64,000 nt of DNA from Gnetum montanum (taxonomy: Eukaryota; Streptophyta; Gnetopsida; Gnetales; Gnetaceae). Positions within the stretch are counted from its first letter, which is position 1. Every line of letters starts with the position of its first letter. The translations under genes and the position numbers were made by a program. The notes under the pieces were generated by a model, which did not search any database, had not been told where the DNA came from, and saw only the letters and a program-made list of their open reading frames with translations. This document shows positions 43,601 to 56,879 of this stretch, in pieces. Where the stretch lies: the NCBI GenBank assembly GCA_015680685.1, contig MNCI01000596.1, forward strand, positions 151,677-215,676. The letters run 5' to 3'.

Positions 43601-45109
43601 GTCTCCATCACAAATACAAGCTACGTAAGCAAGATACCACTCTAACAAAGTCTAGCCGCACTTGTGAAAGTAATGACTGAAAACACAAATAAATAAGAAA
43701 GGAAATTAACATACATAAGGGAGGAAGAGCTCTTTACATAAAATTAGATGCCCTAGCCCAAGAAATGACTAAGAAAACCTAATTATAAATGAGAATTGTC
43801 ATAGGGTATTTATAGTTTTTGTGTAGGAATGGAAAGGGTTTGTCAATGCCTTGATACCAACAAAAGCTCATCAACGTCATATTGGCCACTTGGAGTCACA
43901 CTGTAGGTAAGGGGGTCAAACAAGGCTAGGGAGGGGTTGCACTAGCATCCCTACACTAACATAGAGGGTGTGCTAGTATAAGGTAGTCAAAAAATCCTCC
44001 CCATTTGCCACAATCAAGAACTTTCCTATCAAAACAAGCTGGGACCTAAAGGAACATGTTGGAATGGCTACAGGACATTCCAATAAAACCAGAATCATTC
44101 AAAAGGGCTTGGTATTACGCATGTTCAAAGTGTAGCATGAGAGGTAAGGATGCATCACTAAAGATTAATAATCTCAATTGAACATGTTAGACTACAAACA
44201 TTGGATGCATAAAACACTTCCTTGGATCCAAGACTTATAATCAACACATAAATTGCCACTATATGCTTTGTAATTTTCCCACGACTTGATAAAGCTAGTT
44301 CTATAGCTTTAATATTCAAGATACAATGGCTAAGGAGTATACATAAGATAAGGTCAATGTAGAGGAATACAATTATATAAATGCTTTGATATAGGACTCA
44401 TTATAAAATTGCCACTTTAAGAAGAGAGAGACTAGGAGTGATGACTGATAAGAAAAGTTCCTTAGCATGCTTGCAGAACTAGAAATGCTTCTAGTGTGAT
44501 GGATGATATCTGGCATAACGTCTTTGGTTTATCTTTAGTTGTAGATTGTTGTGCATATCTCTCTTGTGATTTTGGGACATAACCACTTCAACTTTGAATC
44601 TACCTTTCACGAGAAGCTCTTACCTTTTGGGTCAAGGAAGTGTTCTCCAAGTGGTACTAATGATGTTATGTCCATAGGCTCAAGGATGTGCTTGCTAAGG
44701 CATTATGGACTACAATGATGCTAAAAATCATGTGAAATCCTTAAATATTAAACTTCCATTGAAAAGATCATGCACGAGAACAATGGTAGGAACAATCCCC
44801 AAGGATAACATGAAGAACAACTTCATAGCCCAACATGAGACATGTACATGGGTATGATGATAAGATAAGATTGGAAAACACCTACCCAATGGTGTATATC
44901 CCCCACAAATGATTTATGAGAAACTTGCTCTAGATAATGTTAACTAATAGCATGCACTAATGAACATTGACATAGCAACTACAGATATAAACATGTGAGA
45001 TAATAAATCAAAAAGAGTCTAAAAACTTATAACACTAACACCAGGGCAAATCAAGATTATCAAACATGTAGGCTAAAAATTAGAGTGGAAGAGGATAGTC
45101 TTAGTTAAA
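43601..45109. other. Junction region between Copia and Gypsy remnants
   Basis: No coding domain. The minus strand carries TATAAATACCCTATGAC near 43800, which could be an LTR promoter, but no partner LTR was identified. Confidence 0.4.
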
Positions 45110-47450
45110 CCTTTAGGCCCATTGAGTTACAACCTCATATGTGGAAGACCAACCACTCATACAAACTATCAAGAATTTTAAAAGAAATTTTCTGTTCATC
45201 TCCAAGTATAATATAGATTTAAAGATCTCCAAACTTCAAATTAATTTTAGAAAAACATTATAGCATTAGTTAACACATCAACAACATCTTAGGAATTGGA
45301 AATATGTACTTGATAGTAATTTTATTCACTATCCTAGAATCAATACACATTCTCATCTCATCTATATATTTCTTAGATACAAGTATAGCTAGTACTACAT
45401 AAGGTGAAATAGATTCCTTCATGAAACTATTTGAGAGAAGTTCACTTGCTATTTTATCTTTTCTTAAGCTTGGAGTCATATGACAAGCCCTCTTATTCAG
45501 TGTTGTTTCCTTTAATTCAAAATCAATTGGATGCTAAATAGATCTCATTAGTGGAAGTCATTCCAACTTACTTTGAAAATATCAATAATTTTTTATGTCT
45601 AAGGTTGCACTATTGCTGGAAGTTCATTTGTTTGTTCCTCTTTACTTGCTACAATTATAGAAATAATGATGAAATTATGCCTAACTTTCTCATGTACTTA
45701 AAACATATTCATGATCATCCAATAAAATCAAAGATGCATTATTAGGAACATTTTTTGTACTCTTGTAATGTCATAGAAATCAAATTATAAATACCATCTA
45801 TCCTAGGAACTAACCAAATATTTTTGCACCATGAAATATAGTCTTGTTATCATAATTCTAAGATCTACCAAGAATTACATCTACACAATCTATGGGAAAA
45901 ATACCACTAGAGCTCTTCTCTTTAAATGAACTAATTATAAAAGTTAAGATACAACTTTCTTTTACTTCTTAAAAATGATCTTTAAAATGACAATGAACTT
46001 TGTATGAATTTGGATGAGTATCTTAAATAAATAAAATCTATGGATAGCCTTGGCAAATATTACATTCTTTAATGCTCCATTGACAACAACAAGATGAATG
46101 CATTTCACACTAGACAGACATCTAGGCCCAATTCGAAAGAGCATTTCTCTATTAGGATCTTCAAGATTGGCAATTCCTTTATATGTACAAAGAACTGATA
46201 TCAATGATATCTTTAATAATAGGTGCATTAGGGTTATCTTGACTTAAATAAAATAAAGCATCCTTCTTTAATATTTGAATTTTATTTCTTTTGAAGCTTT
46301 TGGATTTTTGCATTTTCACTATTTATCATCCACTTCTTCATAACTAAAGAATTGGATTTTGCTAGCATCCTTTCCCTTGGATGAATCCTTCATGGAAGTC
46401 TCATCATATTTTCCTTTTACTTCTCTTATGTATCTTCCTTGGAACTAGTCCTTGGCTTCCTTCTTTCTTATAGAAGCTTTGAAATCTTTTTCCTTAAAAG
46501 TAGTTTTGGGACCATCTTTAGAATATCCATGTAGCTTTCTATTAGCTTTAAGAGCCAATTCAAATGCATCATCAAATGTTTGTAGTTTATAGAAGATTAA
46601 TCCTTATTGATATTCTCTCATAGATCGATTAAGAAAATTAGAAGCTTGTTCATACTCAAACCACTAAATTCTAGCTTGATGAAAAGCTTTAAAAAAATCC
46701 ATGTAAAATTCCTTCACATTTTTAGCATTTTTTTTAAAATACTTGAATCTCTAAATGGCTTCTTACATATGCCAAGTTTTAGTAATTTTTTTTCTCATCA
46801 CGTACAACATAAGAGACCAATCGTTGATGGGTGTGTTATGGTTTACCACATAAGCATGACTTTTCTTCTTCCATTAAATTTCTATCATACCTTTTAACTT
46901 GATTTTAGTAAACGATATCCTTTATTTTTCAAGAATATTCTTAAGTTAAAAATACTTAATTATAGAATTAAGCCAAAAAATAAAATAATATGCATCTTCC
47001 ATCCCATTAAATATCTTGACTTCAACATGTGGCATCCTTGCAGCATGTCTAAAGGCTTTTGTAAGAATGGTTTTCATTTCTCTATTAATATTTCCTTATT
47101 TTCTTGAATGAGACATAAGATTTATTCTCTTTAAAATTTTTGATCCATGATGCTAATTTTTAGTCCTTGAAAAATTAGAAACTTCATCCACATCCTTTCC
47201 TTCATGTTCTCTTCAAGATCAAAAGTAAGGACATCTTTCATACTTTGCATAGCATGATGATCATGGGATGAAGAATTCCTTGAATTCACATCTTTCTTAG
47301 ATCTTCTACATGATGGAGATTTAACTTCATTTTTTACTTCTAGCTTCTTAAGTTTATCAAAGATAATTTAAAAATCCACTTTATATCTTTCATATCCTTA
47401 GCAAGAGCTTGAAATGACTTCTTCTTATGAGTCATATAGAAATGAATGAA
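45110..47450 (-). mobile_element. Truncated Gypsy retrotransposon, gag-protease-RT start
   Basis: Minus strand, high to low coordinate: gag fragment (FYKLQTFDDAFELALKANRK, about 46600), Lys-rich linker, protease (RCLSSVKCIHLVVVNGALKN, about 46110) and RT (SISPYVVLAILVSKKYID, RMCIDSRIVNKITIKYIFPI). RT continues in another frame (CFSKINLKFGD, YEWLV) to about 45120 and is lost before the catalytic YxDD. Confidence 0.78.
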
Positions 47451-49125
47451 TTATGACACTATCCATAAGTAGATTATGTAAGCCTACAAGGAAATAAGAA
47501 TATTTATAACTAATAGTATAATGCCCACAAAAATTTATGAATGCCCAAAATTAGATAAACACAAATCTCACACCAAGAAGGTAAAATTGAACAAGATTAA
47601 AGACAACTGAGGTTAGCACAAGCTAATGGATGTTTAAAATGGGTTGAATTACAAATGCCCAAATCAATTACCTTACAATTATACCAAAAAAAGACCCTTA
47701 AACCTCAAATATGAGCAGAAAAAAATACCCAATTTAATTCCTAAAAGGATGAATAAGATTGACAAATTAATTACCCACTTAAGGGTTGAAATTTAGAAGT
47801 ATGCTAACTATACCATGATCATTATCCATTTCTGCATCACTAATGCTTAAGATCTCATGTATAACCTTGGTCTCTTTGTCAACACATATGGACTTCAAGT
47901 CAATTAAGAAAAATTTGCTATCTATAATGTTGTCTTTCTTCCTCACTAACTATACCATATTGTGTAGTCCCTTGGGGAAATCTTTAAGTGCCTTCATGAT
48001 ACTTACCTTGGAGTGCTAGTGTTTATCACCCATCTTAAACTTTCATACTATGATTATGTTCATTATAAGATCTAGAAATACCTTACCAATTGGAAGGATC
48101 CTTTCCTATCCTTGGTAGGTTGTGTCTTACTCACTATGATGGGTATGATGATGAATTCCATATATACCACTCAATTTATTGCACTCATGTCACCCTAAAC
48201 CTTTATTACAAAGATTGGTATCTTAATTTATGGCATTATGTGGAAGCTTACAAAAGATAATAAGAAGATTCAACTCATTAATTAAAAGATCCTCATTAAA
48301 TCAAAGAGCTATAGGGAAGTCAACCTTACCTCTTTCACCCTCATGATTCTTAAATAGCAAGCCAAACTAGTAGTTTAAGGATTGTTTAGCTACCCATCCC
48401 CACCATTATGACATGCTATTCTTACCATTTAATATTCCTTCCTATGAATCCTATCAATTCTCCACTTCTTCTTGGTTCTTCCAAAAATCCACTTGGATCA
48501 ACCTTATGCCATACATATAATTGGCCAATACACGTTGGTCCTTCATAATGACTTAAAAAACTAATTTCCAATAGCCTAAAGTTACATCTTAGATCATCAA
48601 TTATTAGAGCTCCACCTTCCAAGATTTATACACTACTAGCATCATCTTCAAACTAGATACTCTTCTACTAGGATCCACTACTCTCTTCTAACGACATCAT
48701 CTTTTATCCATGTTTCCCCTATGCTATCAAATTATCTACTACTAGGAAGCTTCATTAGCATGATTGGATATGTATTTTCCTCTTAATGTCCAAGTAGCAC
48801 ATGATGTATCCTTGTCCTCCTATGTATTTAGATGTTTATGTGGAAGCTTGTGTAGCATCCTCCTTCCTAGCCATAGGTTAAAGAGCATTACACTAGATAT
48901 AGAATCCCTAATGAATGAATGATCATGGAAAGAGAAAATGAAAACTAAAACAAACTAACATAATGATAAAGAAGTAAAAGAAATTAGGATGAAATTATGA
49001 TCCAAAAAAAGAAAGATGTTAACAGTAGAAGAATAAAATATAATTAAATAGCATAAATATATAAAAGAAAAATAAAACATAATGCTAAAATAAAAAATAG
49101 AAAATAACATATAAATATGAAAATT
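47451..49125. other. Unassigned region with a minus-strand open frame
   Basis: A minus-strand frame at 48422-48690 (LIIDDLRCNFRLLEISFLSH, GQLYVWHKVDPSGFLEEP) and another near 47800-47950 look protein-like but match nothing I recognise. They could belong to the leader or LTR of the adjacent minus-strand elements. Confidence 0.35.
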
Positions 49126-49130
49126 AAAGT
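49126..49130. other. Target-site duplication, left (AAAGT)
   Basis: AAAGT immediately precedes the LTR and is identical to 62192-62196. Confidence 0.9.
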
Positions 49131-49958
49131 TGATGAGTAGTGAGCAGTCCCTATGCTCAACCATACAAATCACTAGTGTTCACTAAGTAATTCGGTCGAA
49201 TTTCATAGACTGTAGCTCTCATAGTGCACTGGGTCTAGTTAGTGAATCTAACGGACATGATCGTTGCCTTCTTAGTTTCACTTGTGAAGTGCAAAGGTAT
49301 GGTTAAGTGTAACTGAGGTATATGATTTTTATCATTTTATGTTTTCAAATGAATTTTCCTAGGTGATAAAGATAAAGTAATTAAATGTTTAATTAGTCTA
49401 ATAACTAACTAATGCTTAACTAATCCTAACATAAGCATTCGTTTCCACTTTCTATACACATCTTGAACATGTTGCACTGCTACTAGGTTACCAAGTGTTA
49501 GGCGCTATTGAAATTACCAAGAGTTAACGTATGCTTGAAGTGGTCATACTTTGTGTATTGCTTATTCAAAATTAATTAATTAAAGTAAATCACATGAATA
49601 ATAAATACATGAAATAAACCTTAAGCCAAGTCCAAGTGTTGCAAGGTTTATGAAGAAAGCTTGTCTTTATTGTCATTCATACCAAACTGCTTAGGTACAT
49701 CAATGCTTGAATAAATATCTATACACTTCTCACTCATACTATGGACACTTAGAAAATATTCTAACTTTGGGAAGACAAAAATGCAAAAGTTTGGCTAGCA
49801 ACTAATGTTTGGATGGCATAAATGCAGTGGATGCGCACATATTTATAGGAAGAAATAAACACTTTGTTGACATGTACATGTTAATGTGACAAACCATGCA
49901 TTAACATGATCATGTCAATAGGATCACATCAACGTAGGTGAATGACGAAGACTTATCA
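49131..49958 (-). repeat. Athila-like element 3' LTR
   Basis: On the plus strand from TGATGAGTAGTGAGCAG to GAAGACTTATCA. Pairs with 61356-62191. Confidence 0.92.
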
Positions 49959-49972
49959 TACCCCCACTACTA
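49959..49972 (-). other. Polypurine tract of the Athila-like element
   Basis: Minus strand TAGTAGTGGGGGTA directly abuts the 3' LTR. Confidence 0.8.
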
Positions 49973-50199
49973 AATGAAAGATTGTCCTCAAGTGAACAAA
50001 AAAAGAAACAAGTTTCTTATAAAATTTTGGAGAGGTAAGGAATTATTGGCTAACTAACTAACACACAAACTAACTCAAATAAATGCTAAGTGCCCAAGTG
50101 TACAGGTTTACAATTTTTACAAAAATTGATGTTCAAGACAAAAAAATTGAATAGTAAGATAAAAACTAATAGCATAACTCCTCTAGTAGCTTGAAGATG

Positions 50200-53021
50200 A
50201 GAAAGAAAATCTAACAGTCCTAGGTAGTGGAGGTTCTTGAGGTGTTGAAGGACCTTTTTCTACCTTTGGTGCATGTGGTTGTTATGGTCGAGGCTATGGT
50301 TTTGACTGTTTGGCTATAGTTATGATTGCTAGTGGAAGATAAAAAACATCTAGCAATGCTTTCATATTCTCATCCTTACTCTAGGTATCATACAGGGCCC
50401 ATGTAGCATCACCAATGTGGGCTGGTAAGGGGAATATCCTATGGATAAGAAATTAAAAGGAACAACTCTTTCACAATGACAAACTAGGTTATGAATTGTT
50501 TGTGTTCCACATTGAATGCCTTGACTGCATTTTGTAGTTTGTGGTAGTCATTCATTCTTCAGGCCAAGTTCTCAGCAATTGATCTCTGATTAGTTAAGCA
50601 TCCTTTAAGAACATCGAGTTTAGTATTTGCTGTTTCTAGCTTCTACTTGATCTCTTTATGCTGCTTGAACTCAACCTTGTACAACAAGTACGAGCACTTG
50701 CTTCTCCAATTCTAACCTTGGCTTTCCAACAGTCAACATTACCAAGTTTACATATTGAAGGTTGATGAGCTCCATGTATTCTATCATCTCCTCGATTTGC
50801 AACTCCTTGAGGTAGATTTCTATCTTGTTGTATGTGTTTAGCTCATCAAAGATGGGCTACCACATGTCATCTCCTTATTGGAGCTGTTGGAGGGCTTCGT
50901 TCATCTTTGCCTTCACTAGTTTGATCTCTTTTTTATTGATTTCTTTTTGAAGGCTAACCTGGTCATTGTAATGATTCTTGATCCTTTCAAATTTGAGGTT
51001 CTCATTTTCCTAGGCAGTAATCTCAATTGTAGAGTTCTGGCGAAGGGCATGAACCCCCTCCAACGAGAGATTATGATTTTCTGTTGCCAACCTCTTAAGA
51101 TCTAGGGTTACCTTGAAAAACTAGTCCTATTGTTGTCTCATGTATTCAACAATTTGTTCTTTCTAGAGTTCAACATTATGTAGGTGATGATTATCCTTGG
51201 TCAAAATTATGTTCTCCTAGTGAACCTTCGACATGTGCTAAATGTTGTAGATGGTGGCATCTATTTAGGACTGGTCAAAGATTGCTAACTCCTTAGCATA
51301 CTAGGCCTCTTAAAGTTTGGACTGAAGCTATTGAAAAGCTTCATCCTTGGTTATAGCTTGGTTGAGTACTATGGGATTAGAGAGGTGGACTCTCAACTCT
51401 GCAGCTTTAGTAGCTAAGCAATAATTTTGCTTTGTGGCTACCTCAAGCTAGGCGTTGGCAATGAGGTACTTGTTCTTTGCCTCCAATAGTGTCAACTGGG
51501 TAGTAGTGATGTCATTTGAAAGATCAAAGACCTCTAGAATCAGTTGCTGGGTTTCCACCAATCATTCCAATAACTCCTTGTGTTGGGTTGCGCTGAATCT
51601 CCCACTTGGTGCTATTGTGGATGTTTGCTTTAAGTACAACACTATTTGGCATAAATCATGTAGGAACATTAAGGTCTTCATATACTCTTTTATCCACCAT
51701 CTCGATTGCTATTCCTACCCTTGGTGTTGCATCACTAGAATAGTTGCCTCATTGCCTTCTTCTAGGTGCATCAAAGGTTTTTGGAAATTGTTGCTGTCTA
51801 GGAATGGACACCATTAGCTCCTAAGCAATAGGATTTGAGCACATAGGTGCCTGTTTTCTTTGGGCAGAGAAAGTTGGAACCATGTCCCTCCAATTAGTTT
51901 ATAATACAAGTTCCCTTATTCAAATGACTAAAGGTTAATTAGTAGAAAAATAGATCATCACTTAAACCTACTTACTGCTTCTACAAGAGTTCCTCACGGA
52001 ACTTCTGCATGTGCTCCATGGTAGTATGAGCCTTTGTTTAATGAGTGGGGGGTGGCAGCTGCTCCTCTTGTTTCATTATGGTAGGGACCTTATCTTTCAT
52101 CATTTTCACACAAGAGGCGGTAGGATCATGTCTGAGTGTATCATTAGAAGAGCAGGCTATCCCTTCCCTTTTGCAATGTTTTTTGATGAGGCACTAGAAG
52201 GAAAGTGCATTCCTCTCACATGTGTTTTCCTTAAACTACTTCTCTGTCTCAGGATAGATTAGCTATGGGAGGTTCATAGAGAATTTCCTGCTCAGAGTGA
52301 CATATGCACAAGTAGAAAAGGTTGTTACCTTACTTGACTTCACTGTTGGATTTAGGTGATAGGCCACTATCTTGAAATAGGCATGTTCTACCATTGTGAG
52401 TGTGCCATACTCCTTATGGTCTACTCCATAGCACCGTTGTATCCATTTCTTTTTGACCTATGGGTTCACTTGCGTCAAGATCTCTACCAAATTGGTCATA
52501 GTTTCAGGCGATTTGAGGGCCTGAGAAATGACCTTCACTGAGAAGGACACATTGATATCTTTGATCTTCATAGTGGCATTTGGCTGCTTGTTGTTCTAGA
52601 AGAGGTATGTATTTCCCATGTACCACTCATCGTTGGAAGTGATGATGGGCCATATGGGAGAGCTCTATAGCTATGTTCTGACATCTTCTAGGGCAAAGTC
52701 TAAGAAGGTACCAAAATTCAATTATTGGAGAACTGAATGTTGGATATCCCTAGATTGAATTTTCCTAAGGTAGACATCTATCAATGTGACCTCAAGGCTT
52801 GGCCTTGGTCCTAGTGCCTCATCCTAGTGGGACTACTCTATTTCAAATTGGGTAATTTGATGGATAGATTCCACTTCAAGCTCCTCCCAAAGAGGTCTCG
52901 TTGCATGAGTCTTAGCTACTTGCTCTTATGGTTTTTCTTGTTGGCCCCTTCTATTTTTGGGTTGCTTGTCCCTTGGTTGGGATGGTCCTCCTTCCTACGG
53001 ATGCTTAGGTCTTGGTGTCAT
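50200..53021 (-). pseudogene. Extra post-integrase frame with coiled-coil-like tail
   Basis: Opens with ATG at 53021 (MTPRPKHP). The first half (for example KDINVSFSVKVISQALKSPE) vaguely recalls the plant transposon/mobile-domain proteins annotated in plant genomes. The second half is rich in Leu, Lys, Glu and Gln, for example VEYMRQQ, FFKVTLDLKRLATENHNLSL and SLQKEINKKEIKLVKAKMNE. Over 51121-51540 the frame has ten stops (eight TAG, two TAA, no TGA) and no frameshift. It occupies the place of the env-like region of some Athila elements, but no signal peptide or membrane segment was seen. Confidence 0.6.
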
Positions 53022-55130
53022 CTATAATCACAACATGATAAAGGATTAGTGTTTGGTGTGTAACTCTATAACACTTGAGCACCTTATCTCTTTGGATTAG
53101 TTACATTTGGCTAAGTTGTGATCATGATAGGTTTGATTATTTTAATATTATTTCATTTTAATGTCTACTAGAGTTTGTTGGAAAGGTTTAACTCTCTTAA
53201 ATTAGTGATTTTAATGTTATTTTATTAGTTAAACCTTGTGGGAGTTAAAAAAATATTTGAAAATTTTTTGTCAAAAACCTAAGGTTTGTGGCCCCCATGA
53301 CGTAAAGCTCACCTTTAGTAGTTGTAAGAATGAAAAACGAGGTTAATTGGACAAGTGGTTTGAAAGTTATGGGCTCTAGAAGGTTTTGAGCTCTGAAAAT
53401 TGCAAAAACTCCTTCCTCATTTAAGAGCAAATGACAAAAATTCACTAAGTGTTGGGTGGTATCTATAGAATTTTTTCCTTGCATTGATGAGATCTTGTTG
53501 ATGGGATCACATTGACATGGTGACTACATCCACAGAATCCTCTTGATGTGGCCAACAAATAGAATTTTTAACTTTGAAAAATAAGGGATAAACAAGAATT
53601 TTTAGCTTGAAATTGGAGTCCAAAGGAAGCCCAAGAAGCCTCGAACATAATGAAATGCATGTTGAGGGCTAGATATTTAACAAAAAGGAGATTTAATTGG
53701 GAGAATGATTGGAGAAATACCATGAAGAAGCACATAATTTGATGTAACCAATGTGGAGCACAAAAGACTTGAATGTAGAAATACCTAAGGGATGAGGAAC
53801 TTAACTAGCTAAACCAAGGGGCTCTTGCATGTCCTCAATCTGTGGGCCCCATGGATGATTAATGGTTATGGTTAGTTAATGACCAAATCACCAAATATAC
53901 TATCTAAGAACTTTGACACATCAAACTAAGACATTGAACAAACCATAAAAAGAGGTAGTGAGGTGAGATATGGAAACCATAGATGGATGAGGTGGAAAGT
54001 GAAATGGACTCCTGTTTTGTGATCACATGAAGTTGTGGATTTCATGGTTATTATGACCTAATAACATTGATCCTTAGTTTGAATCAAGACTAAATACTTT
54101 CAGTGACTTCACATCAATACTTTAAGACCAGTTCATTCCCTCGAGGCATAAGAGCATCCCCATACATCAATCACCATTCCTTAAAATAGAAGAAAAGAGA
54201 AGAAAGAAATGAGATGAACCTTAGTTAGAGAGGACCTTTAGGCATGGGCAACATGTCTTTCTAGTCCCATAACCAGTGCTTATAGCTCATTATTTTGTCT
54301 AAGGGGTGTGCTTTGAATTCCCATTATTGTTTTTCTTTTTTGAGTTTTTGGATAAAAACCACATCATGCAAAGACTTAACTTCCTGTTATTGGTTAATAG
54401 TAGAATGGTGAGAAATCTATGAAAACACTCATGCACCCAAGAGGGTAGACAAGTACAAAGAGCACTGAATCCCCTTGAAGTCACACCCTTGTTTATCCAT
54501 TTAATTTTTTCCAAGTTTAGAAACTATAAACACAAGTTCTTTTAAAAGTTTCATTTAAGAAGGGATCACAGATTTCCAAAACAAGGGAACATCATAGAGT
54601 TTTGTGGATTGGTGGATGACATGTACTCATTGTTTGTTATCATGAAAAAGAAACCATATCTTAGTTATTAACATCAAAATTCAAAGATAGAATCCAAACA
54701 TTAGCAATCAAATAACATTATAATGCAAACCACCATCAATTGATAGTTGTAGTTGCACTTAGTCCTAGCAACAATAAAGAAGAAAAACAAAACATAAGAA
54801 ATGAATAAAAGAAATCCAAACCAATTAAAGTAAAATATAGAAGAAACTATAAAATATTTAAGAAAGGGAAAATGTACTAAAAATGCTGTAAAAAAAAGGG
54901 AAAAAATTGAGGAGCCACATGTAAGATACACATGGATGACCATCTCACCCATGATTGAGTTGAAAGGAAGAGATTCAAAAGATTGAGTGCACATGTCCAT
55001 ATGCTTATGTGTTTTGGTTGCTAGCTCTTTTGGGTACATGGAAGGGCTTTATTTGTTGCATGTTGATCAATAGATTTTTATTAAAGCTTTCAAGTTTTTA
55101 TATTAACATGGCCCCAAAGGAAAAGGTTTC
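53022..55130 (-). other. Non-coding spacer between integrase and extra frame
   Basis: Contains a T-rich block on the minus strand (about 54700-54900) also present in the nested derivative near 16950-17110, and the GGGTGTGACTTC segment near 54480. No coding domain recognised. Confidence 0.55.
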
Positions 55131-56340
55131 ATAGATAATATCAGGCCCTGTCCACAATGTTTGGAACTTGGTTCTTTGTGGCACATGTGTGAGATTTCAG
55201 TATAGGACCCTATCTTCTAGTTGAAATTTTACTTTCTTAATTCTAAAGTCATGTCATTACTTGTTGAATGCCTTATGCACCTTGTTGGATGACAAGGCTA
55301 GTAATCAGTTCTCATCTAACAAGTTGAGATTCATTAGTCTTTTTTCTTGTGCTAAACTTAGGTCAAAGTCAAGGTCACGAATTGTTAATAGTGTATGAAT
55401 CTCCATTTGGATTAGAAGTGTTGGCAATTTTCCATACACAAGTTCATAGGGAGAGTAGCCAATAGGAATTTCCAAGTGGAGCAGTAGGCCTAGAGGGCAT
55501 TGTTAAGTTTGGTGTTCTAGTCCCTTCTATAGTTATTAATGGTTCTTATTAGTATTTTTGTAATTTCCCTATTTGTAATCTCTACTTCACCATTATCTTT
55601 AAGATGGTAGGGTGTTGTTAATTTATGTTCAACCCCCAAGAATTACATAAGTTTATGAAATATAGTGCCTATAAAATAAGTACCGTTATCCGAAATAAGT
55701 GCATGTGGCACCCTAAACCTATTTACAACATATTGTTTTACAAACCAAGCAGTTGTAGAAGATGTGTAATTGGTGACTATTGTAGCCTCCGTTCATTTCA
55801 TAAAGATGTTAATGACTATGATGTACACCTTTCCATTTGACATGGGAACAATGACTATGATGTACATCTTTCCATTTGACATGGGAGTGATGGGACCTAT
55901 GAAGTCAATGCCCCAACTATCGAAGTGCTCCAATGGTTGGATCCACTGCTAAGGCCCCTCCATATGAATGGTCATTCCACCATCACATTGGCAGCATTCA
56001 CAGGAGTGGATGAAGTGGCGAGCATCCCTGAGAAGATCTTACCAATAGTACCTTGCCATAAGAATCTTAATAGTGATGCATCTCCCAACATAGTGGCCTC
56101 CACAAGGGCCCTCATGAGCATCTTGAAGCACACATAGTTGATTAGCATCAGGTATGCATCAACGAACCAGGCCATTAGCGCACACCTCATAAAGGTGTAC
56201 ATTGATTTTCATAATGCATTTTTCTTGGTGAAGAAACTATTGTTTCTTCTTGTTGTCCCACATTTGTGGCATCTTATGAGTGAGCCATCATACTAGTTGG
56301 TTGTAGTGGGCATTTGTTTAGTGATAACATTGACAAAGAG
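55130..56340 (-). pseudogene. Athila-like element integrase
   Basis: Across frames the minus strand gives WGIDFIGPI, ISDNGTYF and NGEVEITNREI, retaining D, D and E of the catalytic core, then PMNL/YSPYELVYGK and QLEDRVLY-like C-terminal segments. A 39-bp in-frame tandem duplication lies in the core. Frameshifts and stops throughout. Confidence 0.85.
55812..55889 (-). repeat. 39-bp tandem duplication inside the integrase
   Basis: Units 55812-55850 and 55851-55889 begin ATGACTATGATGTACA. Being 13 codons long it keeps the frame and repeats MSNGKxYIIVI in the translated core. Confidence 0.9.
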
Positions 56341-56349
56341 GAGATCATC

Positions 56350-56800
56350 AGGAAACTAATATGAAAGTGAGATATCCTCCTCTTTATTGTCCCATCTGAA
56401 TCGAGACAAGTGATCAGGGATCACATTCTCAATCCCCTTTCAATCCACCATCATGAGATTGAATTCCTGTAGGATTACCAGTCATCATATGATATGGGGG
56501 CTCACCATTGGTTCATTGATTATGAATCAGACTACATTGTGGTTTGTGTGCACAAACACCTTGTACCCAAACACATAGTGCCTGAATTTTTTCAAGGCAA
56601 ACACCACCACTATTAGTTCTTTCTTCGTTGTGGTGTAGTTCAACTATGCACCCAAAATGCTTCCACTCACATAGTGGATGTAGTAAGGGCATTTTTGACC
56701 ATCCAACTACATGAGCATGGGTCTTAAGGCATAGTTAGATGCATCCATCATAATGTGGAAGGGCTTGGATCAATCAGGTGCTCATAGGATTGGAGTTTCC
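56350..56800 (-). pseudogene. Athila-like element RNase H
   Basis: LNYTTTKKELIVVVFALKKF, VHTNHNVV and IENVIPDHLSR (minus strand, with frame changes) are the Athila/Tat RNase H signature (LNYTTTEKELLAVV...VADHLSR). Confidence 0.85.
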
Positions 56801-56879
56801 ACAAGCTTTTGCTTGAGTTTATGGAATGCACATTTGCATTTCTTGAATTAGATAAATAGAGCATCCTTCTTTGTTAGCT

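Noticed and set aside
50200-53021. Use of a recoded genetic code (TAG/TAA as Gln)
   Set aside because: The adjacent LdpA-like gene uses TAG as its stop and standard code throughout; C-to-T decay in a dead element is sufficient.
54701-55039. 112-aa minus-strand ORF with Phe-rich hydrophobic stretch as an env transmembrane segment
   Set aside because: Lies in the T-rich block after integrase, which is also T-rich but frame-shifted in the related derivative; composition explains the hydrophobicity.
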